Of a DNA stretch of 64,000 bases, positions 1 to 7,807 are shown in pieces. The DNA comes from Actinoplanes sp. DH11 (GTDB taxonomy: Bacteria; Actinomycetota; Actinomycetes; Mycobacteriales; Micromonosporaceae). The notes beneath the pieces were generated by a model that saw only the letters and a program-made list of their open reading frames with translations, did not search any database and was not told where the DNA came from. The position numbers were made by a program, and so were the translations under genes. Position 1 is the first letter of the stretch. Each line of letters starts with the position of its first letter. The DNA lies in contig NZ_JAHWGU010000004.1 of assembly GCF_020873875.1 (NCBI RefSeq), positions 310,001 to 374,000 on the forward strand, written 5' to 3'.

Positions 1-683
1 ATGATCTTCGGCAGGGCCTGCTCCGGCTTGCCCTCCTCGCGAGCGGTCTGCTCGGCCACGCGACGCTCGGTCTCGACCGTCTCGGCCGGGACCTCCTCGC
101 GGGAGAGGAACTTCGGCCGCATGGCGGCGATCTGCATGCCGACGCCACGGGCGTCCGCGTCACCGGCCTCGTCGGTCTTGCCGGTGTACTCCACCAGCAC
201 GCCGACCTGCGGCGGGAGGTCCTGCGCCTTGCGGTGCAGGTAGACCGCGACGTTGCCGTCGAGGATCGTGAAGCGGTTCACGACGATCTTCTCGCCGATC
301 TTGGCGGAGTACTCCTGGACGGTGTCGGCGACGGTCTTGCCGTCCTCCAGGGTCGCGGCGAGCAGCGCGGCGGCGTCGGCCGCCTTGTTCGCCTCGCCGA
401 GCTTCACCAGACGGTCGCCGAGAGCGACGAAGTCCGGGGTCTTGGCGACGAAGTCGGTCTCACAGTTCAGCTCGAGCAGAGCCTTGCCGGAGTGCGCGAC
501 GATGCCGTTGGCGGCGGTGCGGCCGGCACGCTTGCCGACGTCCTTGGCGCCCTTGATGCGCAGGAACTCGACGGCCTTGTCGAAGTCGCCCTCGGCCTCG
601 TCGAGCGCCTTCTTGCAGTCCATCATGCCGGCACCGGTGAGGTCGCGGAGCTTCTTGACGTCCGCGGCGGTGAAGTTAGCCAT
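1..683 (-). CDS. tsf: Elongation factor Ts, 3' end cut by window
   Basis: EF-Ts is the guanine nucleotide exchange factor that recycles EF-Tu-GDP during translation in the cytoplasm. The visible 227 residues begin [20 protein letters not shown] and continue with the CKKAL motif of the N-terminal UBA-like domain. [16 protein letters not shown] follows, the EF-Tu-contacting core (TDFV is the hallmark). The start is the ATG at 683. The C-terminal dimerisation part lies beyond base 1. It follows rpsB at a distance of 84 bp, the standard rpsB-tsf pair, so co-transcription is expected with a hairpin between them. Nothing odd is seen. Confidence 0.97.
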   Translation of the reverse strand, partial: MANFTAADVKKLRDLTGAGMMDCKKALDEAEGDFDKAVEFLRIKGAKDVGKRAGRTAANGIVAHSGKALLELNCETDFVAKTPDFVALGDRLVKLGEANKAADAAALLAATLEDGKTVADTVQEYSAKIGEKIVVNRFTILDGNVAVYLHRKAQDLPPQVGVLVEYTGKTDEAGDADARGVGMQIAAMRPKFLSREEVPAETVETERRVAEQTAREEGKPEQALPKI

Positions 684-712
684 GACTCTTCTCTCGATGT
701 CAGTTCGGGACT

Positions 713-743
713 CGGCCGCCGCCGCGCGGAGCAGCGGCGGCCG
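713..743 (-). terminator. GC-rich hairpin between rpsB and tsf
   Basis: A perfect 10-bp inverted repeat, CGGCCGCCGC at 713-722 and GCGGCGGCCG at 734-743, has an 11-base loop. It lies in the 84-bp gap between rpsB and tsf and has no T-run. It more likely attenuates or protects a 3' end, lowering tsf relative to rpsB, than stops transcription fully. The function is inferred. Confidence 0.5.
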
Positions 744-767
744 AAACGCACCTGGGACTTCGCCGAA

Positions 768-1718
768 TTACTCGGCGGGAACGGCCGCGACCGTCTCGGG
801 CTTCTTCTCCTCGGCCGGAGCCTCGGCGGCGGGGGCGTCAGCAGCCGGAGCCTCGGCGGCCGGCGCGTCGACGGCCGGCGCGTCGACGGCGGCAGCCTCG
901 GCGGCGGGAGCCTCGACGGCCTTCTTCTCGGCGCCCTCGTAGAGGTCGCGCTCCCACTCGGGGAGCGGCTCGCCGGCGGCGACGGTGCCCGGCTCGGGCT
1001 TCTCGTCGGCGTTGCCACGGCCCCGGCCGGACCGGGCGATCAGGCCGTCGGCCACGGCGGCGGCGATGACCTTGGTCAGCAGCTCGGCGGACCGGATGGC
1101 GTCGTCGTTGCCCGGGATCGGGAAGTCGACCTCGTCCGGGTCACAGTTGGTGTCCAGCACCGCGATGACCGGGATGCCCAGCTTGCGGGCCTCGTCGACC
1201 GCGATGTGCTCCTTCTTCGTGTCCACGACCCAGATCGCCGACGGCGTCTTGGTCATGTCACGCAGACCACCGAGGGTCTTGGTGAGCTTGGTCTTCTCAC
1301 GGAACAGCTGAAGGGTTTCCTTCTTGGTGTAACCCGCGGCGGTGCCGGTCAGGTCGCCGAGACCCTCCAGCTCCTTCATGCGCTGCAGGCGCTTGTACAC
1401 CGTCTGGAAGTTGGTCAGCATGCCGCCGAGCCAGCGGTGGTTCACGTACGGCTGGCCGACCCGGGTCGCCTGCTCGGCGATGGCCTCCTGAGCCTGCTTC
1501 TTGGTGCCGACGAAGAGGATGGTGCCACCCTCGGCGACGGTCGAGCGGACGTACGCGTACGCCTTCTCGATGTAGTCGAGCGTCTGGCGCAGGTCGATGA
1601 TGTAGATACCGTTGCGCTCGGTGAAGATGAAGCGCTTCATCTTCGGGTTCCAGCGCCGGGTCTGGTGCCCGAAGTGGACACCGCTTTCCAGCAGCTGGCG
1701 CATGGTCACGACGGCCAT
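768..1718 (-). CDS. rpsB: 30S ribosomal protein S2
   Basis: S2 bridges the head and body of the small ribosomal subunit. The 316-residue product opens [20 protein letters not shown] and has the family motifs [23 protein letters not shown] and WLGGMLTNF. The S2 fold covers about residues 5-230. Beyond it lies a roughly 80-residue acidic, Ala/Pro-rich tail with tandem DAPA/EAPA-type pentapeptides. Such tails occur in actinobacterial S2 but are longer than the E. coli protein (241 aa). The ATG at 1718 is preceded by GGGGAG. A hairpin sits in the leader. It is the first gene of rpsB-tsf. Confidence 0.97.
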   Translation of the reverse strand: MAVVTMRQLLESGVHFGHQTRRWNPKMKRFIFTERNGIYIIDLRQTLDYIEKAYAYVRSTVAEGGTILFVGTKKQAQEAIAEQATRVGQPYVNHRWLGGMLTNFQTVYKRLQRMKELEGLGDLTGTAAGYTKKETLQLFREKTKLTKTLGGLRDMTKTPSAIWVVDTKKEHIAVDEARKLGIPVIAVLDTNCDPDEVDFPIPGNDDAIRSAELLTKVIAAAVADGLIARSGRGRGNADEKPEPGTVAAGEPLPEWERDLYEGAEKKAVEAPAAEAAAVDAPAVDAPAAEAPAADAPAAEAPAEEKKPETVAAVPAE

Positions 1719-1750
1719 GGTGGGTCACTCCCCTGGTTCCCTGGTTGACA

Positions 1751-1769
1751 CGCTCACCGGCGGTGAGCG
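1751..1769 (-). promoter_or_regulatory. rpsB leader hairpin
   Basis: A perfect 8-bp stem, CGCTCACC at 1751-1758 and GGTGAGCG at 1762-1769, has a three-base loop about 33 bases before the rpsB start codon. S2 synthesis is autoregulated through the rpsB leader in other bacteria. That this hairpin plays the role is an inference from position alone. Confidence 0.4.
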
Positions 1770-2017
1770 TCCTGGCGCCCGGTCGGCGGCCACAGTTGGA
1801 CCCGGGATTCCGGGACCAGGGAGGGCCGTCGCCGGCGACGGGCCATCACCGGGGTGAATCGGCGAACGGCACGTGCGGAGGGCGCGCGAGGTCGACCGCC
1901 GAGGCGGTCGCCGTCGTCAAGCATACGCCAAGCGCCGCGGCCAGCCGGTCCGCCCTCGGCCGCCCCTCGTCCGGCTTGCGGTGCGGCTCCGGTCCGGCCC
2001 CTCTCCCGGGGCGCGCC

Positions 2018-2077
2018 CAGGCGCGCTCCACCCCGCTCAGGCGCCCTCCACCCCGCCCAGGCGCGCTCAACCCCGCT
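2018..2077. repeat. Three tandem 20-bp repeats
   Basis: Three consecutive 20-bp copies (2018-2037, 2038-2057, 2058-2077) follow the pattern CAGGCGCGCTCCACCCCGCT with one to three changes each. They abut the stop codon of the minus-strand gene at 2077-2844, so they form its 3' flank. The 358-bp gap 1719-2076 otherwise holds only the rpsB leader and presumably the rpsB promoter, which could not be placed with confidence. Confidence 0.8.
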
Positions 2078-2844
2078 CAGGCCACCGCGAGACCGGCGGC
2101 GATCAGAAGGATCAAGCCCGCGGGGAGGTACGCCAATGGCGCTCGCAGCCAGGCGTCCCGGCTCGGCGCACCGCCCCCGACGGCGAACAGCCCGACGCCG
2201 GTCAGCGCCAGGCCGAGCGTGAGCAGCGCCGCCGGGACAATGCCCCGGGCCGTCGCGTCTGCGGCGAAGGTCACGCTCAGTAGCAGCCGCAGGGCCGGCA
2301 CGAGCAGGACGCCCGCCACGGCGGCCAGGACGATCGACGTGACCGGGCGGCGGGTCCGGTAGACGCCCTCGGCCGGACGGCCGGGAGCGACCGCCGGAAC
2401 CATGGTGGTCGGCTCCCCGAGCGGCGCCATCGGGTCGGCCGGGTCGGGAGCCGCCGGAACCGCCGGGGTGGCCGGGGTGGCCGCGGGGCCGAACGGCGTA
2501 GCCGCGGAGGTGAACGGCGTCGCCGCGGGCGTGGCCGCGGAGGTGAACGGCGAGGCCGAGGCGGGCGGGGCCGACGTGGGCGGGGTTCCCGCCGGGCGTA
2601 CCGGTGGGTACTCCGGGCCCCGGATCGGGATGCGGACCGCCTCGTGCGCGGTGCGCGCCTCCGGCTCGGGCATCACCGGCTCACGCTGCTCCGGCAGGCG
2701 GAAGACCTCGCCGGTGCGGTGCCGGACCCCCGAGTCGTACGGGCTGTCGGCGACCGGGTGCGACCCCGACGTCTCCGGATCCGTGGCATAACGGCGCCCG
2801 GTGTACCAACCGGGCTCTGACTCGTCGGAATAACGGTGCTCCAC
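2077..2844 (-). CDS. Pro/Ala-rich membrane protein of unknown function
   Basis: The family is not recognised. With the GTG at 2844 (product begins VEHRYSDESEPGWYTGRRY) the protein has 255 residues. Residues 1-165 are hydrophilic, with an Ala/Thr/Pro-rich low-complexity stretch containing repeated PFTSAATP motifs. The C-terminal third has three hydrophobic helices at about 167-191, 201-222 and 234-254, so a cytoplasmic disordered N-terminus on a three-helix membrane anchor is likely. GGGAGG lies about 20 bases before the GTG, rather far. An upstream ATG at 2928 would add 28 residues but runs into the DnaA-box motif region. It is transcribed divergently from yraN and stands alone. Confidence 0.7.
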   Translation of the reverse strand: MEHRYSDESEPGWYTGRRYATDPETSGSHPVADSPYDSGVRHRTGEVFRLPEQREPVMPEPEARTAHEAVRIPIRGPEYPPVRPAGTPPTSAPPASASPFTSAATPAATPFTSAATPFGPAATPATPAVPAAPDPADPMAPLGEPTTMVPAVAPGRPAEGVYRTRRPVTSIVLAAVAGVLLVPALRLLLSVTFAADATARGIVPAALLTLGLALTGVGLFAVGGGAPSRDAWLRAPLAYLPAGLILLIAAGLAVA

Positions 2845-2919
2845 GAACTCGCACGGTAGGTGACCTCCCGGCCGGTCGCCATCCCGGGCGCGCTTATCAC
2901 ACCGGAAGGGGTGCCGGCG

Positions 2920-2949
2920 GTTTTCCACAAATCCGCGCTGTCCACAGGG
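2920..2949. promoter_or_regulatory. Paired DnaA-box-like sites upstream of yraN
   Basis: GTTTTCCACA at 2920-2929 and TGTCCACAGGG at 2939-2949 are each close to the DnaA box TTATCCACA and lie in the same orientation. They sit in the divergent gap between the membrane protein gene and yraN. The same 30-base layout recurs at 11124-11153. The binding factor is unproven. Confidence 0.6.
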
Positions 2950-2990
2950 TCCGGCGCGACGGCCTGCGATCCGTGCCAGCGTGCCGCCTC

Positions 2991-3350
2991 ATGACGACAC
3001 AGCGACGAGCGGTCGGGGCGTACGGCGAACGGCTTGCCGCCCGGCACCTCCAGGAGAGCGGCCTCGTGCTGCTGGACCGCAACTGGCGCTGCGCGGACGG
3101 CGAGGTCGACCTGATCCTGCGCGACGGCGACGACCTGGTGTTCTGCGAGGTGAAGACGAGGCGTACCGGCACGTACGGCCCGCCGGCCGCCGCGATCGGC
3201 CGGCGCAAGGTGCGCAAGCTGCGGCAACTGGCCCGGCGATGGCTGGCCGAGACAGGGGTACGCCCTCGCGAGGTCCGCTTCGACGTGGTGGAGGTCCTGC
3301 CGCAACCCCGGGGCGCCACCCGTCTCGTGCACATCCGGTCGGCCTTCTGA
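2991..3350 (+). CDS. yraN: YraN/UPF0102 family endonuclease-fold protein
   Basis: This 119-residue protein has the restriction-endonuclease-like fold of UPF0102. The predicted nuclease motif is visible: GEVDLILRDGDDLVFCEVKT supplies the D and ExK residues, preceded by GAYGERLAARHL and GLVLLDRNWR. Family members are thought to act in DNA processing or recombination, but the substrate is not established. The ATG at 2991 is chosen because homologues begin close to this motif. The stop TGA overlaps the comM ATG at 3350, so the two are translationally coupled. First gene of yraN-comM-dprA. Confidence 0.9.
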   Translation: MTTQRRAVGAYGERLAARHLQESGLVLLDRNWRCADGEVDLILRDGDDLVFCEVKTRRTGTYGPPAAAIGRRKVRKLRQLARRWLAETGVRPREVRFDVVEVLPQPRGATRLVHIRSAF

Positions 3351-4909
3351 TGAGTTACGCCCGCGTGCTCTGCGCCGGTCTCGTCGGCGTCACCGGCCAC
3401 CTTGTCGAGGTGGAGGCCGACCTCTCCTTCGGCCTGCCCGCCCTGGTGCTGACCGGCCTGCCGGACGCCGCCCTGCACGAGGCCCGCGACCGGGTACGAG
3501 CCGCCGTGGTCAACTCCGGCCGGCAGTGGCCGAACCGGCGGATCACGGTGAACCTGCTGCCGGCCGCCCTGCCCAAGCACGGCAGCGGCTTCGATCTCGC
3601 GATCGCGGCAGCACTCCTGGCCGGCACCGGTGAACTGTCGCCGGCCCGGCTGGCGGGGGTGGCGCTCATCGGCGAGCTCGGTCTCGACGGCACGGTCCGG
3701 CCGGTGCGCGGGGTGCTGCCGATGGTCGCGGCGGCCGTCCGAGCCGGTGTCACCCGGGTGGTGGTGCCGGTGGAGAACGCGCACGAGGCGACGGTGGTGC
3801 CCGGCGTGACCGTCCGGGCCGTCGACTCGTTGCGCCGGCTCACCGGGTTCGCGCAGGGCGACGTACCCCTGCTGGACCCGCCGCCGGCGCACCCCGCCGC
3901 GCCGGTCCCCTGGCCCGACCTGGCCGACGTGGCAGGTCTGGAGACCGCGCGGTACGCGTTGGAGATCGCCGCGGCCGGCGGGCACCACCTGGCCCTGCTC
4001 GGCCCGCCCGGCGCCGGCAAGACGATGCTCGCCGAGCGCCTGCCGTCGATCCTGCCGGAGCTGGACGACAGCGCGGCCCTGGAGGTCACGTCGCTCCAGT
4101 CGATCGCCGGCGTGCTGCCGCCCGGCGGCGGCCTGATCCGCCGGCCCCCGTTCCAGGCCCCGCACTTCTCGGCCAGCACGGCGGCGATCATCGGTGGCGG
4201 CTCCGGCCTGGCCCGCCCGGGCGCGATCTCGCTGGCGCACCGGGGTGTGCTGTTCCTGGACGAGGTGCCGGAGATGACCCGCGGCACCCTGCAGGCGCTG
4301 CGCCAGCCGCTGGAGAGCGGCCGGGTGGTGCTGGCCCGGGCGCAGGGCACCACCGAGTACCCGGCCCGCGTGCAGCTGATCGCGGCGGCGAACCCGTGCC
4401 CGTGCGCGGCGGCGGCCGGCGACCAGTTCTGCGTCTGCCCGCCGGTGGTGCGGCGCCGTTACCTGAGCAAACTGTCCGGCCCGCTGCTCGACCGGATCGA
4501 CATCCGGGTCACCGTGCTGCCGCTGCGCGCGGCGCAACTGACCGACGTCACCCGGCCCGCCGAGTCGTCGGCCCAGGTGGGTGCCCGGGTGGCGCGGGCC
4601 CGGGTGGCCGCCCGGGACCGCTGGTCGGCCGACGGATGGCAGCACAACGGCGAGGTGCCGGGACCGGCCCTGCGTCGCCCGCCGTGGCAGCTCCCGGCGG
4701 CGGACACGGAGCTGCTGCGGGCCGCCCTGGACCGGGGCGCGCTCTCCGCCCGCGGGTACGACCGGGCGTTGCGGATCGCCTGGACCATCGCCGACCTGGA
4801 CGGCCGCGCGCGGCCAGGCGGTGACGACGTGGCCGAGGCCTACCAGCTGCGGATGGGCGAGGCCACCCGCCGGGAGCCTTCGGGAGGCGTCGATGCCGGA
4901 ACCCGCTGA
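3350..4909 (+). CDS. comM: YifB/ComM family Mg-chelatase-like AAA+ ATPase
   Basis: ComM is a hexameric helicase that promotes branch migration of recombination intermediates during natural transformation in competent bacteria. The 519-residue product has an N-terminal Lon-protease-like ChlI domain (about 1-170; DLSFGLPALVLTGLPDAALH). The AAA+ core follows, with Walker A GPPGAGKTMLAERL and Walker B HRGVLFLDEVPEM. The CPCAA...FCVCP cysteine cluster and the LLDRID sensor region are present. The start ATG overlaps the yraN stop (TGATG), and the 3' end overlaps dprA by 17 bp. No competence pilus genes are in the window, so the role here is probably general recombination. Confidence 0.95.
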   Translation: MSYARVLCAGLVGVTGHLVEVEADLSFGLPALVLTGLPDAALHEARDRVRAAVVNSGRQWPNRRITVNLLPAALPKHGSGFDLAIAAALLAGTGELSPARLAGVALIGELGLDGTVRPVRGVLPMVAAAVRAGVTRVVVPVENAHEATVVPGVTVRAVDSLRRLTGFAQGDVPLLDPPPAHPAAPVPWPDLADVAGLETARYALEIAAAGGHHLALLGPPGAGKTMLAERLPSILPELDDSAALEVTSLQSIAGVLPPGGGLIRRPPFQAPHFSASTAAIIGGGSGLARPGAISLAHRGVLFLDEVPEMTRGTLQALRQPLESGRVVLARAQGTTEYPARVQLIAAANPCPCAAAAGDQFCVCPPVVRRRYLSKLSGPLLDRIDIRVTVLPLRAAQLTDVTRPAESSAQVGARVARARVAARDRWSADGWQHNGEVPGPALRRPPWQLPAADTELLRAALDRGALSARGYDRALRIAWTIADLDGRARPGGDDVAEAYQLRMGEATRREPSGGVDAGTR

Positions 4910-6131
4910 GCGATCCGGGACGTCCGGTGCTTCTCCTTCCCCGGCCGCGGGAGGTCCCGCCGCGGCGGGCGGGTACGACGACCGGGTGGCGCGGGTGGCG
5001 CTGACCTGGCTGGCCGAGCCGGGCAACCGGGCGGTCTGGGCGCTTGTCCAGCGGTACGGCGCGGCTCCGGCACTGGACCGGCTGATCGAGGCCGAGCCCG
5101 CGGACCGGCGGCTGCGTGCCTCGGTGACCGCGCGGAGCACGCTCGCCGACGCCCGGCGGTTCGCCGAGACCGCCCTGCGCCGGGGCGAACAGCTCGGCGC
5201 CCGGGTGGTGGTGCCGGGCGACGCCGAGTGGCCGCACCGGGTGGACGACCTGGCCACGCTGGAGCTGAACGTTTCCGGACAGGTCAACCGGGACGTGCGG
5301 CCGCCGCTCTGCTTCTGGGTGCGCGGCGGGCGGCCGCTCGGCGAGACGCTGGACCGGTCGGTGGCGATCGTCGGTGCCCGGGCGTCCACCGAGTACGGCG
5401 TGCATGTGGCCACCGACCTGGCGAGCGCGCTGGCCGGTGCGGGGTGGACGGTGGTCTCGGGCGGCGCCTTCGGCATCGACGCGGCGGCTCATCGGGGGGC
5501 GATCGCGGCCGATGGCCGTACCGTCGCTGTCCTCGCCTGCGGCGTGGAACGTCCCTACCCGGCGGGGAACGCGGCGATGTTCGAGCGGATCGCCGAGCAG
5601 GGACTGATTGTCAGCGAGTGGCCGATCGGCGCGGAACCGCTGCGGCACCGCTTCCTGATCCGGAACCGGGTGATCGCCGCCGCCACCGCCGGCGCCGTCA
5701 TGGTCGAGGCGGCCGCGCGCAGCGGCGCGACTCAGACGATGAGCCGGGTGCTGTCACTGGGACGACCGGCCATGGTGGTGCCGGGGCCGGTCACCTCGGC
5801 GATGTCGGTGGGCTGCCACGCCGTGCTGCGCGGGAACCCGTACGCCCGGCTGGTCACGTCCGCCGACGACGTGCTCGAGGAGGTGGGGCGGATCGGCGAG
5901 TACCTGGCGGAGTGGCCGCGCGGACCGGAACATCGGCGCGACTCGCTGGACGAGGAGGCGGCGCTCGTCCTGGAGGCCGTGCCCCGGCGCGGATCGTCCA
6001 CTCCGGAGAAGCTGGCGGCGGTTGCCGGGCTCGACGTGCGGACCGTGCTGCGGCGGCTGTCGCTGCTCGAACTGAGCGGCCTCGTGATCCGTGCCGACGA
6101 CGGTGTCAGGCTCCCCCCGAAGCGCCGTTAG
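4893..6131 (+). CDS. dprA: DNA processing protein DprA
   Basis: DprA binds incoming or other single-stranded DNA and loads RecA. The 412-residue product carries the Rossmann-fold core: VAIVGARASTEYGVHVATDL, the hallmark SGGAFGIDAAAHRGAI, LACGVERPYPAGN and LRHRFLIRNRVIAA. A C-terminal winged-helix DML1-like domain (about 345-410) ends in LSLLELSGLVIR. The start ATG at 4893 has GGGAGG just upstream inside comM. It is the third gene of the coupled yraN-comM-dprA operon, and a hairpin at 6245-6275 lies downstream. Confidence 0.95.
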   Translation: MPEPAERSGTSGASPSPAAGGPAAAGGYDDRVARVALTWLAEPGNRAVWALVQRYGAAPALDRLIEAEPADRRLRASVTARSTLADARRFAETALRRGEQLGARVVVPGDAEWPHRVDDLATLELNVSGQVNRDVRPPLCFWVRGGRPLGETLDRSVAIVGARASTEYGVHVATDLASALAGAGWTVVSGGAFGIDAAAHRGAIAADGRTVAVLACGVERPYPAGNAAMFERIAEQGLIVSEWPIGAEPLRHRFLIRNRVIAAATAGAVMVEAAARSGATQTMSRVLSLGRPAMVVPGPVTSAMSVGCHAVLRGNPYARLVTSADDVLEEVGRIGEYLAEWPRGPEHRRDSLDEEAALVLEAVPRRGSSTPEKLAAVAGLDVRTVLRRLSLLELSGLVIRADDGVRLPPKRR

Positions 6132-6244
6132 CTGTCGCGTGCCATCCCCCGTGAGGCTGGTTTCCGCCGGCGGCGCACGACAGCGGCCGGCCTGTCCGGG
6201 GCCTTCGGTCACTGCGGACCGGGTGCGGCACCGGCGGCCGGTCG

Positions 6245-6275
6245 GTCCTCACGCCGGGGGTCGCGGCGTGAGGAC
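6245..6275. terminator. Bidirectional hairpin between dprA and HTH gene
   Basis: A perfect 12-bp stem, GTCCTCACGCCG at 6245-6256 and CGGCGTGAGGAC at 6264-6275, has a seven-base loop. It lies 114 bases after the dprA stop and abuts the stop codon of the convergent HTH gene. There is no T-run, but the stability and the convergent position fit a shared terminator. Confidence 0.65.
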
Positions 6276-6277
6276 GA

Positions 6278-6487
6278 TCAGTCCTCGGAGTCGTCGAGAT
6301 CGCGGCGGTGGACCTTCATCCATGCCTCGACGTCTTCGGTCAGCCAGACTTTGCCCTGCGCAAGGTCGGCGGCGGGCTTCGGAAAGTCGGCGCGACTCGT
6401 GATCTGGTACGCCCGCTGCCGGCTGACTCCGCCCAGCCGGATACGGATCTCGTGTGCGCCCATGAGGCGGATCGGCTTCACTCCCAC
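6278..6487 (-). CDS. Small helix-turn-helix DNA-binding protein
   Basis: This protein of up to 69 residues resembles the AlpA/MerR-type winged-HTH group often labelled excisionase-like. The core MGAHEIRIRLGGVSRQRAYQ reads as helix-turn-helix, followed by TSRADFPKPAADL and KVWLTEDVEAWMKVHRR (beta wing plus last helix). The start is uncertain: GTG at 6487, GTG at 6481 or ATG at 6463 are all in frame. No integrase or phage gene lies next to it (the xerC at 7.8 kb is housekeeping-like), so it is probably a stand-alone regulator. It is divergent from the gene at 6571 across an unusually AT-rich gap. Confidence 0.7.
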   Translation of the reverse strand: MGVKPIRLMGAHEIRIRLGGVSRQRAYQITSRADFPKPAADLAQGKVWLTEDVEAWMKVHRRDLDDSED

Positions 6488-6504
6488 ATGATCGACCGTA
6501 GGCG

Positions 6505-6530
6505 TGAGACTATTAGTCGATAATCAAGTT
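6505..6530. promoter_or_regulatory. AT-rich divergent promoter/operator region
   Basis: A small palindrome, ATTA-GTCGA-TAAT at 6512-6524, lies in one of the few AT-rich stretches of the window, between the HTH gene and the gene at 6571. It may be an operator for the HTH protein and overlap a -10 region. This is inference from position and symmetry. Confidence 0.35.
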
Positions 6531-6570
6531 GTCAGACGACGGGTAGCCATAGAGCAAGTAAGCTCGTCCC

Positions 6571-7383
6571 ATGCCTAGACGTCGAACGCCTATCCCGCCG
6601 GTTCCGGATTCCCCCAGGCACCGCCGCGATTGGCGAACCCTGTGGCGGCGATGCATCTGCGGCCTGTCCGCGCCCTGCGTCGACAGCCGGGTGCCGGCAC
6701 GGCAACCCGGGCTCCGGCAGCGCCCTCCCGACGACCCGCCGACCGACCCGCTCCCACCGTCCGGTTCGTACCTGACATCCGGTTCACCCGCTTTCTCCCC
6801 ACCGCCGGTCAGGCCGGCCGTCCCACCGCCCGTCCCACCGTCCGGCGCCGCTCCACATCGGCCATCCCCGGACCGGCCACCCCCGCACCGGGTACCTCGA
6901 CAGCGGCAACCTCAGCAGGAGCCCTCACCGCACCCACCCGCAGCGCCACTCACGACACCGTTCCGCACGCCACCCGGCACACCCTTCTTCACGCCACCCG
7001 CCAGACCGTTCCCCGCACCACCCACCGGACCGTCCCCGACACCCACCGCTCCAACCTCAGCACCGCCCGCGCCACTCACCGGGCCGCTCCCCTCGCCGCC
7101 GGCTGAACCGCCCGCCGCGCCGCCGGCCGAGCCGCCCGCCGCACCGCCCGCCGCACCGCCTTCCGGGATCGATCCGCCGGGTTCTCGCCGCGGGCTCTAC
7201 CGCTCCCGCCACGCCGAACCGGACGACGAGTCCCGGTCCGCGGGCCGGCCGCCGGATCCGCCTCCCCGCTCCCCCCGCCCCGAGCTGAACGCCGGGCGCG
7301 CCGGCAATCTGACGCCGGCGCAGCGACATCGCGCCAACGAGGGCTCCCCGTCGCGGTACCACCACCGGCCGCCGGGCCAATGA
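6571..7383 (+). CDS. Pro-rich protein with N-terminal CxCG...PC motif
   Basis: The function is not recognised. The 270 residues begin MPRRRTPIPPVPDSPRHRRD and then show RRCICGLSAPCVDSR, a Cys cluster like that in the next gene (CRVCGLSWPCPAAR). Residues about 50-215 are low complexity, dominated by Pro, Ala and Thr with APPAEPPAAPPA-type repeats. The C-terminal 60 residues are basic and end NLTPAQRHRANEGSPSRYHH. No signal peptide or membrane helix is seen. The Cys cluster could bind metal. Pro-rich low complexity can arise from GC-rich non-coding DNA, but the shared motif and intact frame favour a real gene. Confidence 0.55.
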   Translation: MPRRRTPIPPVPDSPRHRRDWRTLWRRCICGLSAPCVDSRVPARQPGLRQRPPDDPPTDPLPPSGSYLTSGSPAFSPPPVRPAVPPPVPPSGAAPHRPSPDRPPPHRVPRQRQPQQEPSPHPPAAPLTTPFRTPPGTPFFTPPARPFPAPPTGPSPTPTAPTSAPPAPLTGPLPSPPAEPPAAPPAEPPAAPPAAPPSGIDPPGSRRGLYRSRHAEPDDESRSAGRPPDPPPRSPRPELNAGRAGNLTPAQRHRANEGSPSRYHHRPPGQ

Positions 7384-7414
7384 CCGCGGACCGATCACGC
7401 CTGCGGAGGCTTCC

Positions 7415-7660
7415 ATGACCAGCGAACACATCACCGAGCGACCACAGTGGGACTGCCGGGTCTGCGGCCTGTCCTGGCCGTGCCCGGCCGCACGCGGCGC
7501 CCTGCTCACCGAATACCGGGACTTTCCCTCACTGCTGCGGATCTACCTGACCGCGCAGATGTACGAGGCCCTCGGCGACCTGACCGCACTCGGCCGCCCG
7601 CCGTCGGATCTGCACGACCGTTTCCTCACCTGGACCCGGGACGGCCCACCGCCCCGGTGA
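7415..7660 (+). CDS. Small Cys-motif protein (CxxCGxxWPC)
   Basis: An 81-residue protein with WDCRVCGLSWPCPAARGALL near the N-terminus, then a helical stretch (YRDFPSLLRIYLTAQMYEAL) and a short hydrophilic end. Proteins of this type are common in Micromonosporaceae and are often mislabelled flavin reductase; no flavin-binding domain is visible. The ATG at 7415 has GGAGG six bases upstream. It lies 31 bp after the Pro-rich gene with the related Cys cluster, so the two are likely co-expressed. The stop falls inside the first of two direct repeats. Confidence 0.7.
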   Translation: MTSEHITERPQWDCRVCGLSWPCPAARGALLTEYRDFPSLLRIYLTAQMYEALGDLTALGRPPSDLHDRFLTWTRDGPPPR

Positions 7661-7761
7661 CGACGGCCCACCGCCCCGGTGACACCCGCTGCCTTGCCGA
7701 CGGGCGGCGGCCGGGCCTCGCCTCCCGGTGAGACCCGCCGCTTTGCCGGCGGACGGCGGCC
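7641..7761. repeat. Two sets of direct repeats before xerC
   Basis: A 20-bp sequence (ACGGCCCACCGCCCCGGTGA) occurs at 7641-7660 and 7663-7682. A second imperfect 28-bp repeat beginning CCCGC and ending GGCGGCC is at 7685-7712 and 7734-7761. They fill most of the gap between the small Cys-motif gene and xerC, and the first copy includes that gene's last codons and stop. Confidence 0.75.
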
Positions 7762-7807
7762 ACGCCTTGCTGGTGGGCGACGACCGCACCGGGCACGATG
7801 GGCGGTG

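Noticed and set aside
1745..2362. Arg/Pro-rich plus-strand open frames between rpsB and yraN
   Set aside because: They run through the rpsB leader and tandem repeats and are antisense to the membrane protein gene; composition is that of non-coding GC-rich DNA.
2897..5476. 859-residue open frame on the minus strand
   Set aside because: It is antisense to yraN, comM and dprA, all well supported by family motifs.
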